Of a stretch of DNA of 39,532 nt, positions 10,367 through 22,781 are shown piece after piece. The first letter of the stretch is position 1. Each line of letters starts with the position of its first letter. Under the pieces are notes generated by a model. It ran no database searches. It was not told the origin of the DNA and saw nothing but the letters and a program-made list of their open reading frames with translations. Position numbers and translations under genes: made by a program. The stretch comes from Selaginella moellendorffii (taxonomy: Eukaryota; Streptophyta; Lycopodiopsida; Selaginellales; Selaginellaceae), in contig NW_003314365.1 in assembly GCF_000143415.4 (NCBI RefSeq), forward strand, positions 555,200-594,731. Direction: 5' to 3'.

Positions 10367-11220
10367 TCTCAAGATTCCAACTTTTTTTGGTGATGGTGGT
10401 GTGGATGAGTGTCTCGCTTGGCTAGCCAATATGAAGAAGTTCTTGGTTGCTAGGGGAACTCTAGATGCAGAGGTTTTAGTGGCTATTCCGATGGTTTTGC
10501 GTGATGCGGGTCTTCGATGGTGGAATTGGCTTGAGGAGTCCCGTGTTGCGGATAAGAAACCACCAGTGTCTACCATGGATGAGTTTGAGGCTGCTTTCCA
10601 TTTACGTTTTGCCCCTCATTATGACGTGGAGAATGCTCATACAGAACTTCGACATTTCCAGCAAGGGAAAATGACGCTCGGGGACTATATTGAGAAGCTT
10701 ACTCGCTTGATTAGTCGTGTTCCAACGAAGGATCTAGATCAGAACAAGTCCTACTTCATTGATGGCCTACATAGTGAGAGCATGCGGCAACACTTGCATC
10801 ATTCTCAGCCTACAAAGAGTTTGGAGGAGCTCTTTGATGCAGCTCGTCGACTTGACAATGACAAGCACAAGTCTCGCAAGCATTTGCAGAGTCCTTCTGT
10901 TGAGAATCGTCATGATGATCACCGTGGACACAAGGATGGGAACAAGCATCACAAGTTGAAGTCGGTGGTGACTACTTCAGATGCAAAGGGGTCCAAGAAG
11001 CAGAAGTTCTTTGTGAAGAATTATCGATAGGGTTGTCATAATTGCGGCGAACTTGGACACTACAAGGCTGATTGTCCGCAGTTGAAGAACAAGACAAGAA
11101 GCAGCAGGACAAGAAGAATGGCCAATCTTCTTCTCACGGTAAGTCCGATACTAAAAAGTTGCAAACTTTGCAACGTGAGGATGAGGAGACCCACCATTCT
11201 GGTCGGAGGAAGCGACTTTC
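10367..11220 (+). pseudogene. Second copy of family A gag, truncated
   Basis: Matches 4360-5185 of the main element, from the FGDGGVDECLAWLAN region through the zinc knuckle at about 11034-11075. It keeps the CGA codon lost at 4630, but has its own TAG at 11028 where the main copy has CAG. Near the end there are small insertions: AAGACAAGAAGCAGCAGG and a duplicated GGAGGAAGCGACTT. It abuts the inverted integrase fragment through about 20 bp of unmatched filler, giving a head-to-head rearranged junction. Confidence 0.88.
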
Positions 11221-11292
11221 GGAGGAAGCGACTTACCCCACCTCCTGCCTTTCAGTGCCGAGCTTGGGTAGGTTTTGAGCTCATGAGCTTAT

Positions 11293-11895
11293 TGTAAGCG
11301 ACAAAATTTTCCATTTTACTTTAGTCACTTAACCACACCTCTGACCACTTGGAGGAGTCTCACTCACACCCTCGTAAGTCCTGTTTTGGACTTAGGGACT
11401 TACTAGCCCCAAGAATGGCATCCATGCCATTAAACCATTGCACTTGGTCCAAGTGCTCCATGTGTCTGATCCTATGACCGACACCCCAAGGTACCACCGA
11501 TGTATCAGCCTATTACGATAAGGCCATGCCCATTCACATTGGTCACACCGGTAGTCTACATCACAGCTCCGTCTCTCAAAGATTGGGCCATCTATCCATG
11601 AGTGATCATCCTAGATCCACTCCTTAGCATCTTTAGGATGCCTGCAGGCATGGGGAATGGCCTTCCCCAATATCTTTTTTCCGGTCCCCACCAAGTCCCT
11701 TTCTGCCCATGGCCGTGTTCGCCAACACTGCCACTGGATTGGGGCCCATAAGCCTGACCACTAAGTCGCACGGTCCTCTTCCTTTGCATAGTTTGGGACT
11801 TTGGGACAATATTTTGGAACACCATGGCTTTACGCAAGCCTCATGGGTACTCTACCCACCTTCTACCTTTTGGTGCTCTAGCCATGGGCTTAGAG
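11293..11895 (-). repeat. LTR D, 3' copy of the family D element
   Basis: Starts TGTAAGCGACAAAATTTTCC and follows 17030-17697 block by block up to GCCATGGGCTTAG. No primer site adjoins its lower edge, as expected for the outer edge of a 3' LTR on the minus strand. Confidence 0.72.
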
Positions 11896-12179
11896 CGAGG
11901 TTCCGTTGAGCCATATTAGGTATCCAAGTGGGTAGTGCCACCCACACTTGGACTGGGAGCATTGACCATTCGATCTCCCAGGGGAACTAGAGTCGGCTCT
12001 TGAACACTTCACCAAGCTACCCCGCTTGTCAGTCCATATTCACTCTAGTCTTGGACTTCTTAGTGGATATCCCATCATCCAACACTTGGGCACAGCCTTC
12101 CTGGGCCAAATTGGCCTTTCCTGGCCAAACTATCCTTTCCTAGCCAAATTGGCTCCATTGGAGTCCTCCCCCTACTATA
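11896..12179. other. Non-coding stretch, no gene seen
   Basis: No match within the window that I can find, and no coding frame worth calling. It may belong to the rest of LTR D, which is not present in the other copies. Confidence 0.4.
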
Positions 12180-12240
12180 CTTTTGGAGCTCACCAAACCC
12201 CCCAGGGTCTGGGAGACGAACGCTTTGGGCTTTCACCCTC
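12180..12240 (-). repeat. Inverted copy of the shared LTR block (GGTGAAAGCCC / TATAGTAG)
   Basis: The reverse complement carries GGGTGAAAGCCCAAAGCG, CGTCTCCCAG, a G-rich run and AAAAGTATAGTAGGG. The same order is found at 18043-18135 and 37350-37425 on the plus strand. Confidence 0.75.
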
Positions 12241-12770
12241 TCAGACTCGAACTCGGACTCGGACTTGGACTCGGACTTGGACTCAGACTCGGACTCGAAC
12301 TCATACTTGGGCTCAATCTTGGCCTCGGCCTCGGTCTTGGTCTTGGTCTCGGTCCCGGTCCCGGTCTCGGTCTCAGTCTCGGTCTGGACTTCGGACTCCA
12401 TCTTAGGTCCTTCTCGGACTCCATCCCGGATTCCATCTCGGGTCCATCTCAGACTCCATCTCGGGTCCATCTCGGACTCCATCTCTGTCCATCTCGGACT
12501 CGATCTCGGACTCTATCTCGGAATCCATTTCGGACTCCATCTCGGGTCCATCTCGAACTCCATCTCGGTCCATATCGGACTCCATCTTGGGTCCATCTTG
12601 GACTCCATCTCGGTCCATCTCGGACTCCATCTTGGGCTTCATCATGGACTCCAACTCGGGTCCATCTTGGTCTATATCAGACTCTATATCAGACTATATC
12701 TTGGACTCCAACTCGGGTCCATCTCGGACTCCATCTCAAACTCCATCTCGTGTCCATCTTGGGTCCCTTT
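12240..12770. repeat. Degenerate satellite of CTCGGACTC / TCCATCTCGG units
   Basis: About 530 bp of imperfect short tandem units (6 to 18 bp) such as ACTCGGACTCG, then TCGGACTCCATC. It gives open frames in all six readings, with Arg/Thr-, Leu/Gly- or Asp/Ser-rich translations; this is a by-product of the repeat, not evidence of a gene. The reverse complement of the unit recurs at 17750-18042. Confidence 0.85.
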
Positions 12771-12779
12771 TCTAGAGAC

Positions 12780-15700
12780 TCTCTTATGGCTCGCTTCATG
12801 CTTGTTCCTTAAGCACTCCGTTCGGAGTTCCACTCCCGCTCTCAACCTTTCAAGTTGGAGCTTTTAGTCCAAACATGTTATGCTCATTTGGCTTTCGCTT
12901 CTGCCACCACCACATGGCACCCTTTCGGCTCCACTTTGGGGCTTAGGGATTTGTTTCTCACAACTCCACCACCCATAGACGAAGTTTGATGTCCCTATCG
13001 AACAGTAAACCCCTTTTATAAAGTAACACCCGTATGTATTACCATTTCCATTTTTGGCACCCAGCCAATGTTTGTCTATGGTTTGACCCCCAAGGTTCAC
13101 CATGCCTTATCCATCCTCTAAGGAGCATAGTCTCTCCAACAAAGAGACTCATTCGGCCATATAGGGTGGTTTGCTCCCCTTTTATTGGTTCAGTTCTCGC
13201 TAAACCCGTTAGAGACACCTTCTCTAACTCAATTCCACTACTCATTCTCAAGTAGTCTCAAATTCCATCGACATAACCTTTGCACTTTGGAACCTTTAAT
13301 TTTGACTCTCAGAGTCAATTTCCTAGGTGTCTCCGACACATTTCGTTGCACATGGTGCAACTCCACTTCCCCATCCTAGGAAGTTCTTTACTTGAGGGCG
13401 CCATCATCCTCTCCTTGATATTGTGCCTCCTCGATATCGATTAAGTTCTAGTTATCATAATTTGTGCTAAGGCTGGCCCCGGCCCTATTATTTGGCTACC
13501 TTACTACTCCCACTTTGGAGCTTCCACTTTCACCAAATTGGAGCGGTTGGGAATCCATCCTTGGGAAAACATTGCCTTTCCCACAATCCGTTAGCACCCA
13601 ACACATTAGTGTTCTTGGCCTAACTTGCCATTTGGGTTCTTTCCCATAATTCCCATGGCTCTTTTTTTAGCCACTAATCTTTTGCTCCTATCCTTGATTG
13701 TTGCACCTAGCAATATAGGATCGCTACCTCCATTCTCGAGGTATCCTTTCGGTTCCATAGTGAAGGCTTTTTTTTTGCCAAGTCTAGAGGGTGCTCACCC
13801 TTAGTACCTCTCTTTACCATTTTCTACTGTGGGCTTTATCTACGGCCCAATTTTGGGACCCTCCCACGGGTCTTTTATAGAGACCACTTTCTTTGGACTC
13901 ACTATGCTATCGTTTTAATATAGCTCATTTCCCTTACATATTCTTCCCACTTGGTCCCCTTGCCTAAGCCACACCATCATCAATAGTTCAAATCAACACT
14001 TTGAACTAGGAACTTTATTCCTTATCCTCACAAGGACCTCGTCCTTGTTTTAAGCCATAAGATCACATAGTGATCTAACCTCGGCACCTTAACAGGTTTG
14101 CCAATAGGTACTAGGTCTTCTAGACCTTTAAGTTGTTCACCATGACCCCGGGGGCATCCCCCACACTTGGCAGTGCACCCAAGCCAGCCCTTCCGGCCAA
14201 GGGTCATAGCAACTGAGACTGGGTGTCCCCATCTCCTTCACCACGTCTTTGGTGCCACTTGCACCAAAGTGCTCAAGTTAGATATGGCGAGCCACACTAA
14301 GCAATCTAACTGTGCATCATGACTCTGAAGCATCCTCCGCTTGGTGGTGTGCCCAAGCCAGTCTCCTCACTGAGAGTCCATAACCACTGAAATATGAGTG
14401 TCCTCATATTCCAAACCATCACCACGCCCTAGTGATTTGGGACTCGAACCCAAGCACTAGAGGGTTAGGACACGAACCCAACCTTCGTATATGCATCTAC
14501 GGATGGCATCACCCAAGATGCCTAGCGTGACTCCCCATGCCGGTGCACCAATTTATACCAAAAGCGTGCTACGGATCATAGCTTAGGAACTTAGTCCCTC
14601 CAAATTGCCAAGTCTTCTCACTTAATAAATCTATGATTATGCATGGACTCCTCCATGCTTGGCCCCATGAGCCACCCTTTTGAAGTTAGCACCTTCAACT
14701 AGGGGATTTGTTCCCTTGACTTGCCACTCTCACTTAGCAAGTCACCTGACCAATGTAACATGGTTTTATGCATAAGCGTGAAAGTCTTTGACCATCGACT
14801 TTCGTTCAAAGTCATCCCTTTGAACACTCAAGAACTATTTCCCTAACCTTGATAGCATTGCCTTATGGCAAGCTCCAACACCATGCTTTTGCTGTGCCAC
14901 TCTGATTTCACGCGTTCTATGAAACATTTACTCTTGACTTTCTAGGTACTACGCTACCTAAGATTGACTTTGGGAACCTTGAAGGAACTCTGTCCCTTAG
15001 CTTGTTAAGGCTTGTCTTTTTGCAAGTCTTCTAATTGCTATATGGTTTAACATGGACAATTCCATACCTTAGACTCTCTATGGCACCACAGTTGTTAGTA
15101 ACAACATGCTTGAGCGCCCACTTGATTTTTCACTCCCAACTGATATAACCACCCTTGGCTATGCTCTTTGATTCCTATGGTTTGGTTTTATCCCTTTACT
15201 ACTTGGTTTTGGCCTCACATATTTCCTTTGGTTATTTACCTCTAGACTAGGAAGATAGCCTTGCACTTTCTACCATGTTTTAGCAAGTATTCTTAGGGAT
15301 AAACGTACCTGATAGCCTAAGGAGTGGTTCCTCAATCCGGGTATGCTCACCTTATAATCCCACATACTGGGATTAATGTTGCTACTTATAGGCCTATATT
15401 TGCCCATCCCCAACCTTGCCAAAATCCCATTTTTGGTTTTATCCAAATGGGGTAGATGGATTCCTCCCGTCTCCACAACCTTGAACGTTTGGATGGCACC
15501 TCTTATCCATCATTCACTAGGGACTTAGTCCCTTGGGCCTTATCTAATGCCCTTGCGACAGCAAACACCATTTCCTGGTGTTTTAGAGTGTTTGGGTGTC
15601 CCAATGATGATTTTCTTTGGCAATGAACATTCCCTTTACGACATTGACTTACTATATCACAACATAAGTAGCTTCTCTCCCATAAGGGTATATCCAACTT

Positions 15701-17014
15701 CTTTATCCCAGAAGTCTTATGTAGCTACTTTCTACCAGTTTAACCAATTATTTTGCACCTTTTGCTTAGTTGCCTCATAGTTGTCAAGTCCTACAACTCA
15801 TTGCTTGGTGCTTCCACACCTCCATCATTATCTGGATCACCACACTCCAATCGCATACCTTCCAGCTTAGGCTATGCCATTCCTATTTCCATTGGGATTC
15901 CCTTGGTAAGGGGTTCTCATGAACCCACCAACATAACCTCAAGGTATCACACCCTGGCACATTTGGTGTTTCCACACCATCAGCTCCATAAGCCTATCTT
16001 TATGACACTACTTATTAGTGTCTAGGTCTTTGCTAAGACCAATACAGTGTTTCTTATACTAGCTATTTGTTAACACTACACCATAGTGTTCACACACAAC
16101 TCTATGCTAAAGTTGCTTTCTTTTTTGGGGAACACCTTTCCCATGACTTTAGCATTTCATATTTTGCCATCGATGAGATACCCTTTTTTGTCATACTTGG
16201 ATTTTATGATCCCCCCCCCATCCTTCGTGGGGTACCACACACCTTAGTCCAAATGCTTTCATCAATCCTTTAGGACTATTCCTTGAGTCTATTTGAGTCA
16301 TCCAGCTTTTTAGACTTTATCATCCGACAATTTGTAAGGTCCTACCTTTGAGGTGCCAGCTCACTGGAATATAACTTCTTGTATTCAAGTCTTACTCACA
16401 AGGACCATCTTTGCAAGTTTTACTCTGACACTTGATTTGTTCTCTTGGGGCAACCTTTTGCCCCTTAAGACCACTTGTCCATGTGATGAGAATACCAACT
16501 CATCCTCTGAGTACACCCCTCCCCCCCAAGTCCTTGGGTTGTTCCAACATTTATTAGAGGTAGCCCCTGCCACCATTTTAAGGACTTGTGTCCTCTTCTG
16601 TATTTGACATCCCATGATCATCAATTCCGGTCTCAAAGTTATGAGCACCAGCCTCTGTTATATGAGGGTAATCTTGTGACTCCATTATTGTTTTGGAGTC
16701 TACATCTTTCCCGTGATCCCAACTATAGTTGTTTACCACAACTACGTTAACCCGTTTGCTGCGTCAAACGCTCATTTGGATCACATCCTTAGCTCTTTAA
16801 GGAAACCTTATACTGTTCTCAAGATCCCAAAGTTGTTCCATTATTGGCCCTTTTCTATCCACCACCTCACCTAGAAGTTCACACATGAACTGTAGTGGAG
16901 AGTCATGTCTTCCTGACTTGCTACTTCTCAAGGATAGGCCCACTCCTGGGACCTTCTGATGCCAACACCAGTGGTGATATTCTTGAGCACCAATAAAAGT
17001 CAAACTAAGGAACC
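12780..17014 (-). other. Internal region of the family D element, no coding capacity
   Basis: 4.2 kb in which no frame shows a conserved protein motif and all open stretches are under about 100 codons. The only structure seen is a diverged duplication: the block with GCACCCAAGCCAG near 14166-14268 recurs near 14346-14432, ending both times in CACCACG. No tRNA or other RNA gene was recognised. Confidence 0.5.
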
Positions 17015-17027
17015 GCTCCAATACCAA
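17015..17027 (-). other. Primer-binding site of the family D element
   Basis: The reverse complement reads TTGGTATTGGAGC, one change from the usual initiator-Met primer site with TTGGTATCGGAGC. It lies two bases from the LTR edge at 17030. Confidence 0.7.
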
Positions 17028-17029
17028 GT

Positions 17030-17697
17030 TGTAAGTAACTAAATTTTCCATTCTACTTTAGTCACGTAACCACACCTCAGACCACTTGGAAGAGTCTCAC
17101 TCAAAACCTCCGTAAGTCCTATTTTTGACTTAGGGACTTACTAGCCTAGGGAATGGCATCCATGCCACTAAACCAATGCACTTGGTCCAAGTGCTCCACA
17201 TGTCTGATCCCATGATCGACACCCCAAGGTACCATTGATGTATCAGCTTGTTATGCTAAGGCCATGCCCATTCACCTGGTCACACCAGTGGTCTGACACA
17301 ACTTACATCACAGCCCTGTCTCTCAAAGACTAGGCCATCTGTCCATGAGTGATCATCCCAGATCCACTCCTTAGCATCCTTAGGATGCCCGTAGGCATGG
17401 GGAATGGCCTTCCCCAATATCTCTATTTTGATCCCCACCAAGTCCCTTTCTGCCCATGGCTATATTTGCCAACATTGCCACTGGATTGGGGCCCACAAAC
17501 CTGACCACTAAGTCCCACGGTCTTCTGGGACTTCCTCCTCACATGATTGTATCCTTGGTCTCTACCCTAGAGGATGGCTCCTCTTCCTTTTCACAACCTG
17601 GGACTTTGGGGCAACATTTCAGAACACCGTAGCCTTACGCAAGCCTCGTGGGTACTCTCCCCGCCTTCCGCTTTTGGGTGCTCAAGCCATGGGCTTC
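17030..17697 (-). repeat. LTR D, 5' copy
   Basis: Starts TGTAAGTAACTAAATTTTCC beside the primer site and runs parallel to 11293-11895. Similarity stops at GCCATGGGCTT, where the sequence turns into the family B leader, so this LTR is probably truncated. Confidence 0.72.
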
Positions 17698-17749
17698 GTG
17701 TAAGGAACTGACTCCCCGAGATGTTGTAGGCTAAAGGATCCCCGAAAGC

Positions 17750-18042
17750 ATGACCGAAATGACAAAGAGTTCATCGGATGGGACCGAGTCGAAGATCGAG
17801 TCCAAGACCGACTCTGAGACCGAGTTCGAGATAGAGTCCGGGATCGAGCCGAGGCCGAATCGGAGACTGAGTTCGAGATCAAGTTTGAGACTGAGTTCGA
17901 GATCCAAATCGGGTCCAAGACCAAGTCCGAGGTCGAGTCCAAAGTTGAGTCTGAGATCAGGTCCGAGATCGAGTCCGAGATTGAGTCCGAGACCAAGTCC
18001 GAAGTCGGGTCCAAGATCGAGTCCGAATACTAATACGGGTCA
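17750..18042 (+). repeat. GAGTCCGAGATC-type satellite
   Basis: About 290 bp of imperfect GAGTCCGAG / GAGTTCGAGATC units of 6 to 18 bp. It is the same family as 12240-12770 in the opposite orientation. It directly precedes the GGGTGAAAGCCC block, as it does (inverted) at 12.2 kb. Apparent Ser/Arg/Glu-rich frames here are repeat artefacts. Confidence 0.8.
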
Positions 18043-18135
18043 AGGGGTGAAAGCCCAAAGTGTGTGTCTCCCAGGGGGGGCGGGGTGGGGGAGGGGGGGG
18101 GGGCTGCAGGGGGTTCAAAAAGTATAGTAGAGATA
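18043..18135 (+). repeat. Shared LTR block with G tract
   Basis: GGGGTGAAAGCCCAAAG, GTGTGTCTCCCA, then a run of G broken by few other bases (18068-18106), then AAAAAGTATAGTAGAGATAG. This is copy two of three in the window. Confidence 0.75.
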
Positions 18136-18158
18136 GTGAGGTCCAAGAATCAGTCTTG

Positions 18159-18850
18159 AAGGAACTCTTCAGTGGTGCTTCCAAACTGACTTGAGGTTGA
18201 GACTGGGGCCGAGGGGCCTTGGGTGGGAGTGAGCATGGGCTTGGGTGGTGCCAGAGGGGCCACCTAGGGAAGTGCTCTAGAGCAGCTCCCACTCCCGAAA
18301 GGGAAACCGACGGCGGTGCTCCCGGCTCATGTATAGTGGTGCCCCACTTAAGTATCTTGGGGCTCATTGGGCCTCGCCCTTCCTAGGGGCTTGGGCCTTC
18401 CCTTCGGGATGGAAATGGGGGGGGGGGGGGGGGGGGCCTATGGACCCCCAACCGGGCCATTAGGCCACGGTGTTTCACCCCGATGTCCCAAAGCAAGTGT
18501 TGCACCCAAGACTTGGGATTTAGAGGGTCCAATGATCAAGTCTTGTAGTACCAAGGGGTGTTAGGAACCTGGAGGCTTGGTGTGCTTGGCTGCTTGTGTT
18601 TGCGGGGAGTGTAGCCGAACCTTAAGTCTAGTCTAACCCGGGGAGGGGGATTGGGTGAGATTTGGGAATCCATGGATGGATGGATAACGCTCCGTTGCTC
18701 GTGTAGTGAGTAGTTGAGACCAAGTAGGACCAAGTAGGAGCTGGTACAATAGGCGGGAACCTTGGCGAGGGAACTTAGCATAAGCCAAGGCAGTGTTGCT
18801 CGGATAGACGAGGTAAGCTAGAAAATTGGAAAGGAAAAATTTGTGGCTTC
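18159..18850 (+). repeat. 5' LTR (distal part) of family B
   Basis: Ends GGCTTCCA two or three bases before the primer site. Parallel to 1-535. Contains a second uninterrupted G run of about 20 bases near 18416-18436. The LTR start cannot be fixed because no 3' copy remains. Confidence 0.65.
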
Positions 18851-18853
18851 CAA

Positions 18854-18868
18854 TTAGGTATAAGAGCC
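18854..18868 (+). other. Primer-binding site of family B
   Basis: TTAGGTATAAGAGCC matches the initiator-Met primer site TTGGTATCAGAGCC with two changes, after allowing a one-base offset. It lies at the end of the LTR. Confidence 0.65.
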
Positions 18869-18911
18869 TTTTCCTCAGTTCTAACGAAGGATAGAGGCGG
18901 ATTGCTGGGAG

Positions 18912-20090
18912 ATGGCAAAGGCAGGGCGTAAGCGAACCCAGGCGGAGACAGAACCTCTGCCAGAGCTGGAGCCTCCGATCAAACAAGAGGCTATGGATGA
19001 GGAATCCTTGCATAAGGAGGACTCCAGTGAGGAAACTTCCAAACAGGAGTCCCGTGGCAAAGTTCGGTCGTCCAAGGCTCAATTGGACGTTCTAGAAGGA
19101 CAATTGTGCAGACCAATGCCCTGCTAGAGACTCTCGTATGCAAGCTAAAGTGTGACGAGAAGCGAAAGAAAAAGCGAAAGACTGCGGATACTATTGCGGA
19201 CCCTGTGCAGAAGGTGCAGACCCTTCGGCAGGGACTTAGGCAAAACTAGACAAGGTTGAATAGACCGAAGTGGAATCAATCCCTCAGGCAGTTCCCAAGT
19301 ACAAACCAAAGCCCCCACCAGTCTTCAAGGGAGTGAACAACTATAGGATTGGTTTTATGATATGGAGGACTACTTCCGAGCATTGCAGTTACCGAGCTCG
19401 GAGAAGGTCCCATGTGCAAAACCATACTTAGTAGATAATGCCAAGTCTTGGTGGAGAACGACAGAGGCTAACGAAGGACTGGTGGCCACTTGGGAGATGA
19501 TGAAGGCGAGGATCCGCGTGACTTACGTTCCTCCGAATGCTACTCTGCATCTAAGGGATGAGCTGAGTAGGCTGAAGCAGACCGGAACCATTCAGGAGTA
19601 TGTGAATGGGTTTATGGCAAAGACAATACTTGTCACAGACATGGGGGATATGGATGCGTTCCATGCCTTCATATCAGGTTTGCAAACCTAGGCTCACGGT
19701 GAGGTGATGCGTTGGAACCCGACCAATTACAAGGAAGCATTGGATGCGGCCATCAAGGTGCATTTCAACGATAACCTTCGAAAGGGGAAGACGATGGGGT
19801 CGGGGTCCACATTTAGCAAAAGTGCCAAACCAAGGGGAACGTATAGCAAAGGGAAATTCAAGAAGAGTTTCTCTAAGGATGAGTCGTCAGCGTTCCGGAA
19901 AGGCAAATCCGGTGGCCAGCGAGTGAGTACGTGGGGGAGTCAAGGAAAAAGAGACAAACCCACGGATAAAAAGGTCAAGTCATATAGTAGTGTGGAAAAC
20001 AACGTATATACTACAACTGCAGTGAAGCGGGACATTTTTCGAGGGAATGTCGCTACCCGAAGAAGGCCAGAGCCAATATGGCCATCAAGT
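18912..20090 (+). pseudogene. gag: Family B gag, frameshifted
   Basis: The first segment (from 18912) is a charged region that loses frame near 19100. The capsid-like core follows, with DYFRALQLP, KSWWRTTEANEG and LRDELSRLKQTGTIQEYVNGF (19362-19691), then a TAG at 19689. A basic segment leads to a zinc knuckle at about 20010-20070, read one frame over (NCSEAGHFSREC). Its first cysteine is replaced by tyrosine, so only three of four zinc ligands remain. The original was probably one continuous gag-pol frame, as in family A. Confidence 0.85.
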
Positions 20091-22781
20091 CGGGTGAAGT
20101 GCAAACTGAGGTATGTGATCCAGTCCCTAACTCAAAGTTACTCATTACACCTGCAACTTTGGTAGAGAGTTGTTTGTGATATCTACTATCCCTCCGAGGG
20201 AAGCTCGGGGGTAGCTTTGTTAAGATCCTTATTGACACGGGTGCTTCAGATAATTTTGTGGCTACAGACATAGTCCAGCAAGCTAGACTAACGGTGCAGC
20301 GGCTAGGCGAACCAAGGACTATAGAGTTTGTTCAAGGTAACCAAAGCATCGATGAGGTACTTCGACAAGTGAGAGTCGAAGTAGGGACATGGAAACTAGA
20401 CATGGATTTCACCGTGTTGGACATGTCGGGATTTGACATGATCTTCGGAATGGATTGGTTCAATCGGTTCGTGGTAGCCTTACATGGACAAGGTAGGAAC
20501 CTTGTGGTACTGGCGAATGCCCAAGGAAGAAGATCTAGGGTGGAGGCCTAGGATCTAAAGGTAGGGCAAAGCAAGGCCAAAGAATCCTGCTTAAACCTGG
20601 TATTCACGAGAGGACAACTCACTAAAGGAACTAAGGTAGCATTTTTGTGCTTGCTCTCGGTGAAGGGTGACGAAAAGACAAGAACGGAAGAAGTACCTTT
20701 AGTGATCCAGCAGGTGTTGGACCAATTCCAGGATACCATGCCGGAGGAGTTACTGGTGGGGTTGCCCCCCACACGACCGATAGAACGTAAGATTGAGCTG
20801 GTCGAGGGTGCTGAGGCGGTGGTTCGTCCCCCCTATCGTTTGAACGAAAAAGAACTCAAGGAGCTCAAGTGCCAACTAGAGGAGTTGGTGGACAAAGGGT
20901 ATGTTAGGTTGAGCAAGTCGCCGTATGGGGCGCCGGTGTTATTTGTGAAAATGAAAGAGGGGTCTATACGCATGTGCATAGACTATCGGTTGCTCAACAA
21001 GTATACAAAAAAGAACAAGTACCGTTTGCCAAGGATTAAGGACCTGTTCGATAGGTTGGGAAAGGCAAAATACTTCTCAAGGATTGACCTGAGGTCAGGA
21101 TACTACCAAATCAAGGTAGCAGAGGAAGATGTCGAGAAGACAACCTGTCGAACTAGGTATGGGAGTTTTGAGTTTTTGGTGATGCCCTTTGGGCTGTGCA
21201 ATGCGCTGACAACGTTTTCGGCATTGATGAACCACATCTTTGTACCCTATCTGGATCACTTCGTGGTTGTCTATATCGACGACATCCTAATTTATAGCAA
21301 GACACTAGAGGAGCATGGCAAACACTTGGCGAAGGTGTTTGAGAAACTAAGGGAACACAAACTGTATGCTAAAGAGAGCAAATGTGACTTTGCTCAACAA
21401 GAGGTAAAGTTTCTCGGGCATGTCGTGGGCCAGGACGAGCTCAAGGTGGACCTGGAGAAGGTCCAAGCGATCCAGGAATGGGAGCGACTAACAAATGTAC
21501 ATGAGTTGAGGGTGTTCCTGGGGCTATGCATCTACTACCGAAAGTTTATCAGACACTATTCGAGAGTAGCCCTGCCCTTAATGGACCAAACAGGAAAAGG
21601 GAAGATGGTATGGACAGCTGAATGCGAGGCGGCATTCGTCCACCTCAAAGGGAAGTTGAGAAAGGCTCCCATGTTGGCATTACCAGACTTGGTAAGGACT
21701 TTGAGGTAGAAACGGATGCTTCAGACTTTGTGTTGGGCGTAGTTTTGAAGCAAGACAACCATCCAATAGCATTCTTCTCGAAGAAGTTGGACAAGGCTCA
21801 ACAGAAGTGGCTTGCCCACGAGAAGGAATTGTTTGTGGTGGGCAAGGCACTCAAGGAGTGGTGACATTACCTTGGGAGACACTTCAAGGTTTACACGGAT
21901 AATGTGGCAACGAAACACTTCTTGTCACAGCCCAACCTGAGAGGGAAACAAGGTCAGTGGGCCAATGCCTTGGCCGAGTTTGATTGCGAGATTCTGTACA
22001 AGCCTGGGAAGAGCAACATCGTGGCGGATGCGCTAAGTCGAAAAGTGAGCTTGAGGTTGGCGATATCTAGCGCGATAGCAACCTTTTGGGATGATGTGCG
22101 GACAGCATATGAAAACAATGGTCTAGCACAAGAAGTGTTGCTGAAAAATCTAGAGGCACGGGAAGCTCACCAGAGAGGTGAGCTGCCAACGGAAGAGAAA
22201 ACGGGCTATGCAAAACGCAACGGACTCATCTATTACAAGTGAACGAGGGTGTATGTTCCAAAAGGGGAACTAAGGAAGGTAGCCTTAGAAGAGTGTCATA
22301 ACAAACCTATTGCGGGACTTGGCAGAGTGCCCAAAATGATGGGCTTACTCAAGAGGAAGTACCATTGGCCAGATATGGCTAAGGACATTCAAGACTATGT
22401 AAAGACATGTCCAATATATCAGCAGATCAAAGCCGTGACTAAAGCTAGTGGGGGCTTGTTGCAAAGCATCCCAATTCTAGATCGTCCGTGGATGTCTTAT
22501 GATGGATTTCATCACGGGACTTCCCCCAAGTGAGGGGTTTGATGTGATATTCATGGTGGTGGACCGATTTTCGAAAATGGCACATTTCATACCCACCACA
22601 ACAGAAGTGGATGCGGAAGATATGGCGAAGCTGTTCTTCGAACAAGTGGTTCGAGTGCGGGGAAGGCTGGAAGAGATCATCTCAAATTGAGATAAGATCT
22701 TCACTAGTAGGTTTTGGAGGACTCTCCTGGATCAATATCGCACCAAGTTGAAATTCAGCACAGCCTATCACCCCCAGACAG

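Larger units (their letters stand above)
11293..17697 (-). mobile_element. Non-coding LTR element, family D (LARD-like)
   Basis: Two copies of LTR D (11293 and 17030, same orientation) bracket about 5 kb. Next to the upper copy lies a minus-strand primer site (17015-17027), which fixes the 5' end at high coordinates. No gag, protease, RT or integrase motif is visible in any frame between them, so the element would be a large non-autonomous derivative. The internal part near 12.2-12.8 kb holds an inverted satellite block shared with the family B LTR, so some nesting or recombination is likely. The outer limit of the 5' LTR is unclear, since family B sequence follows. Confidence 0.6.

Noticed and set aside
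12075-12867. Long open frames in several readings rich in Arg/Thr, Leu/Gly, Asp/Ser or Met/Glu
   Set aside because: They arise from a short-period satellite open in many frames at once; the translations are pure repeats with no conserved motif.
13034-16648. Many 60-90-codon frames on both strands in the element D interior
   Set aside because: No start context, no conserved motif, no repeat of the same frame elsewhere in the window; expected by chance in 4 kb.
17682-18367. Ser/Arg/Glu-rich and Pro-rich frames on both strands
   Set aside because: Same satellite and G-tract effect as at 12 kb; no family resemblance.
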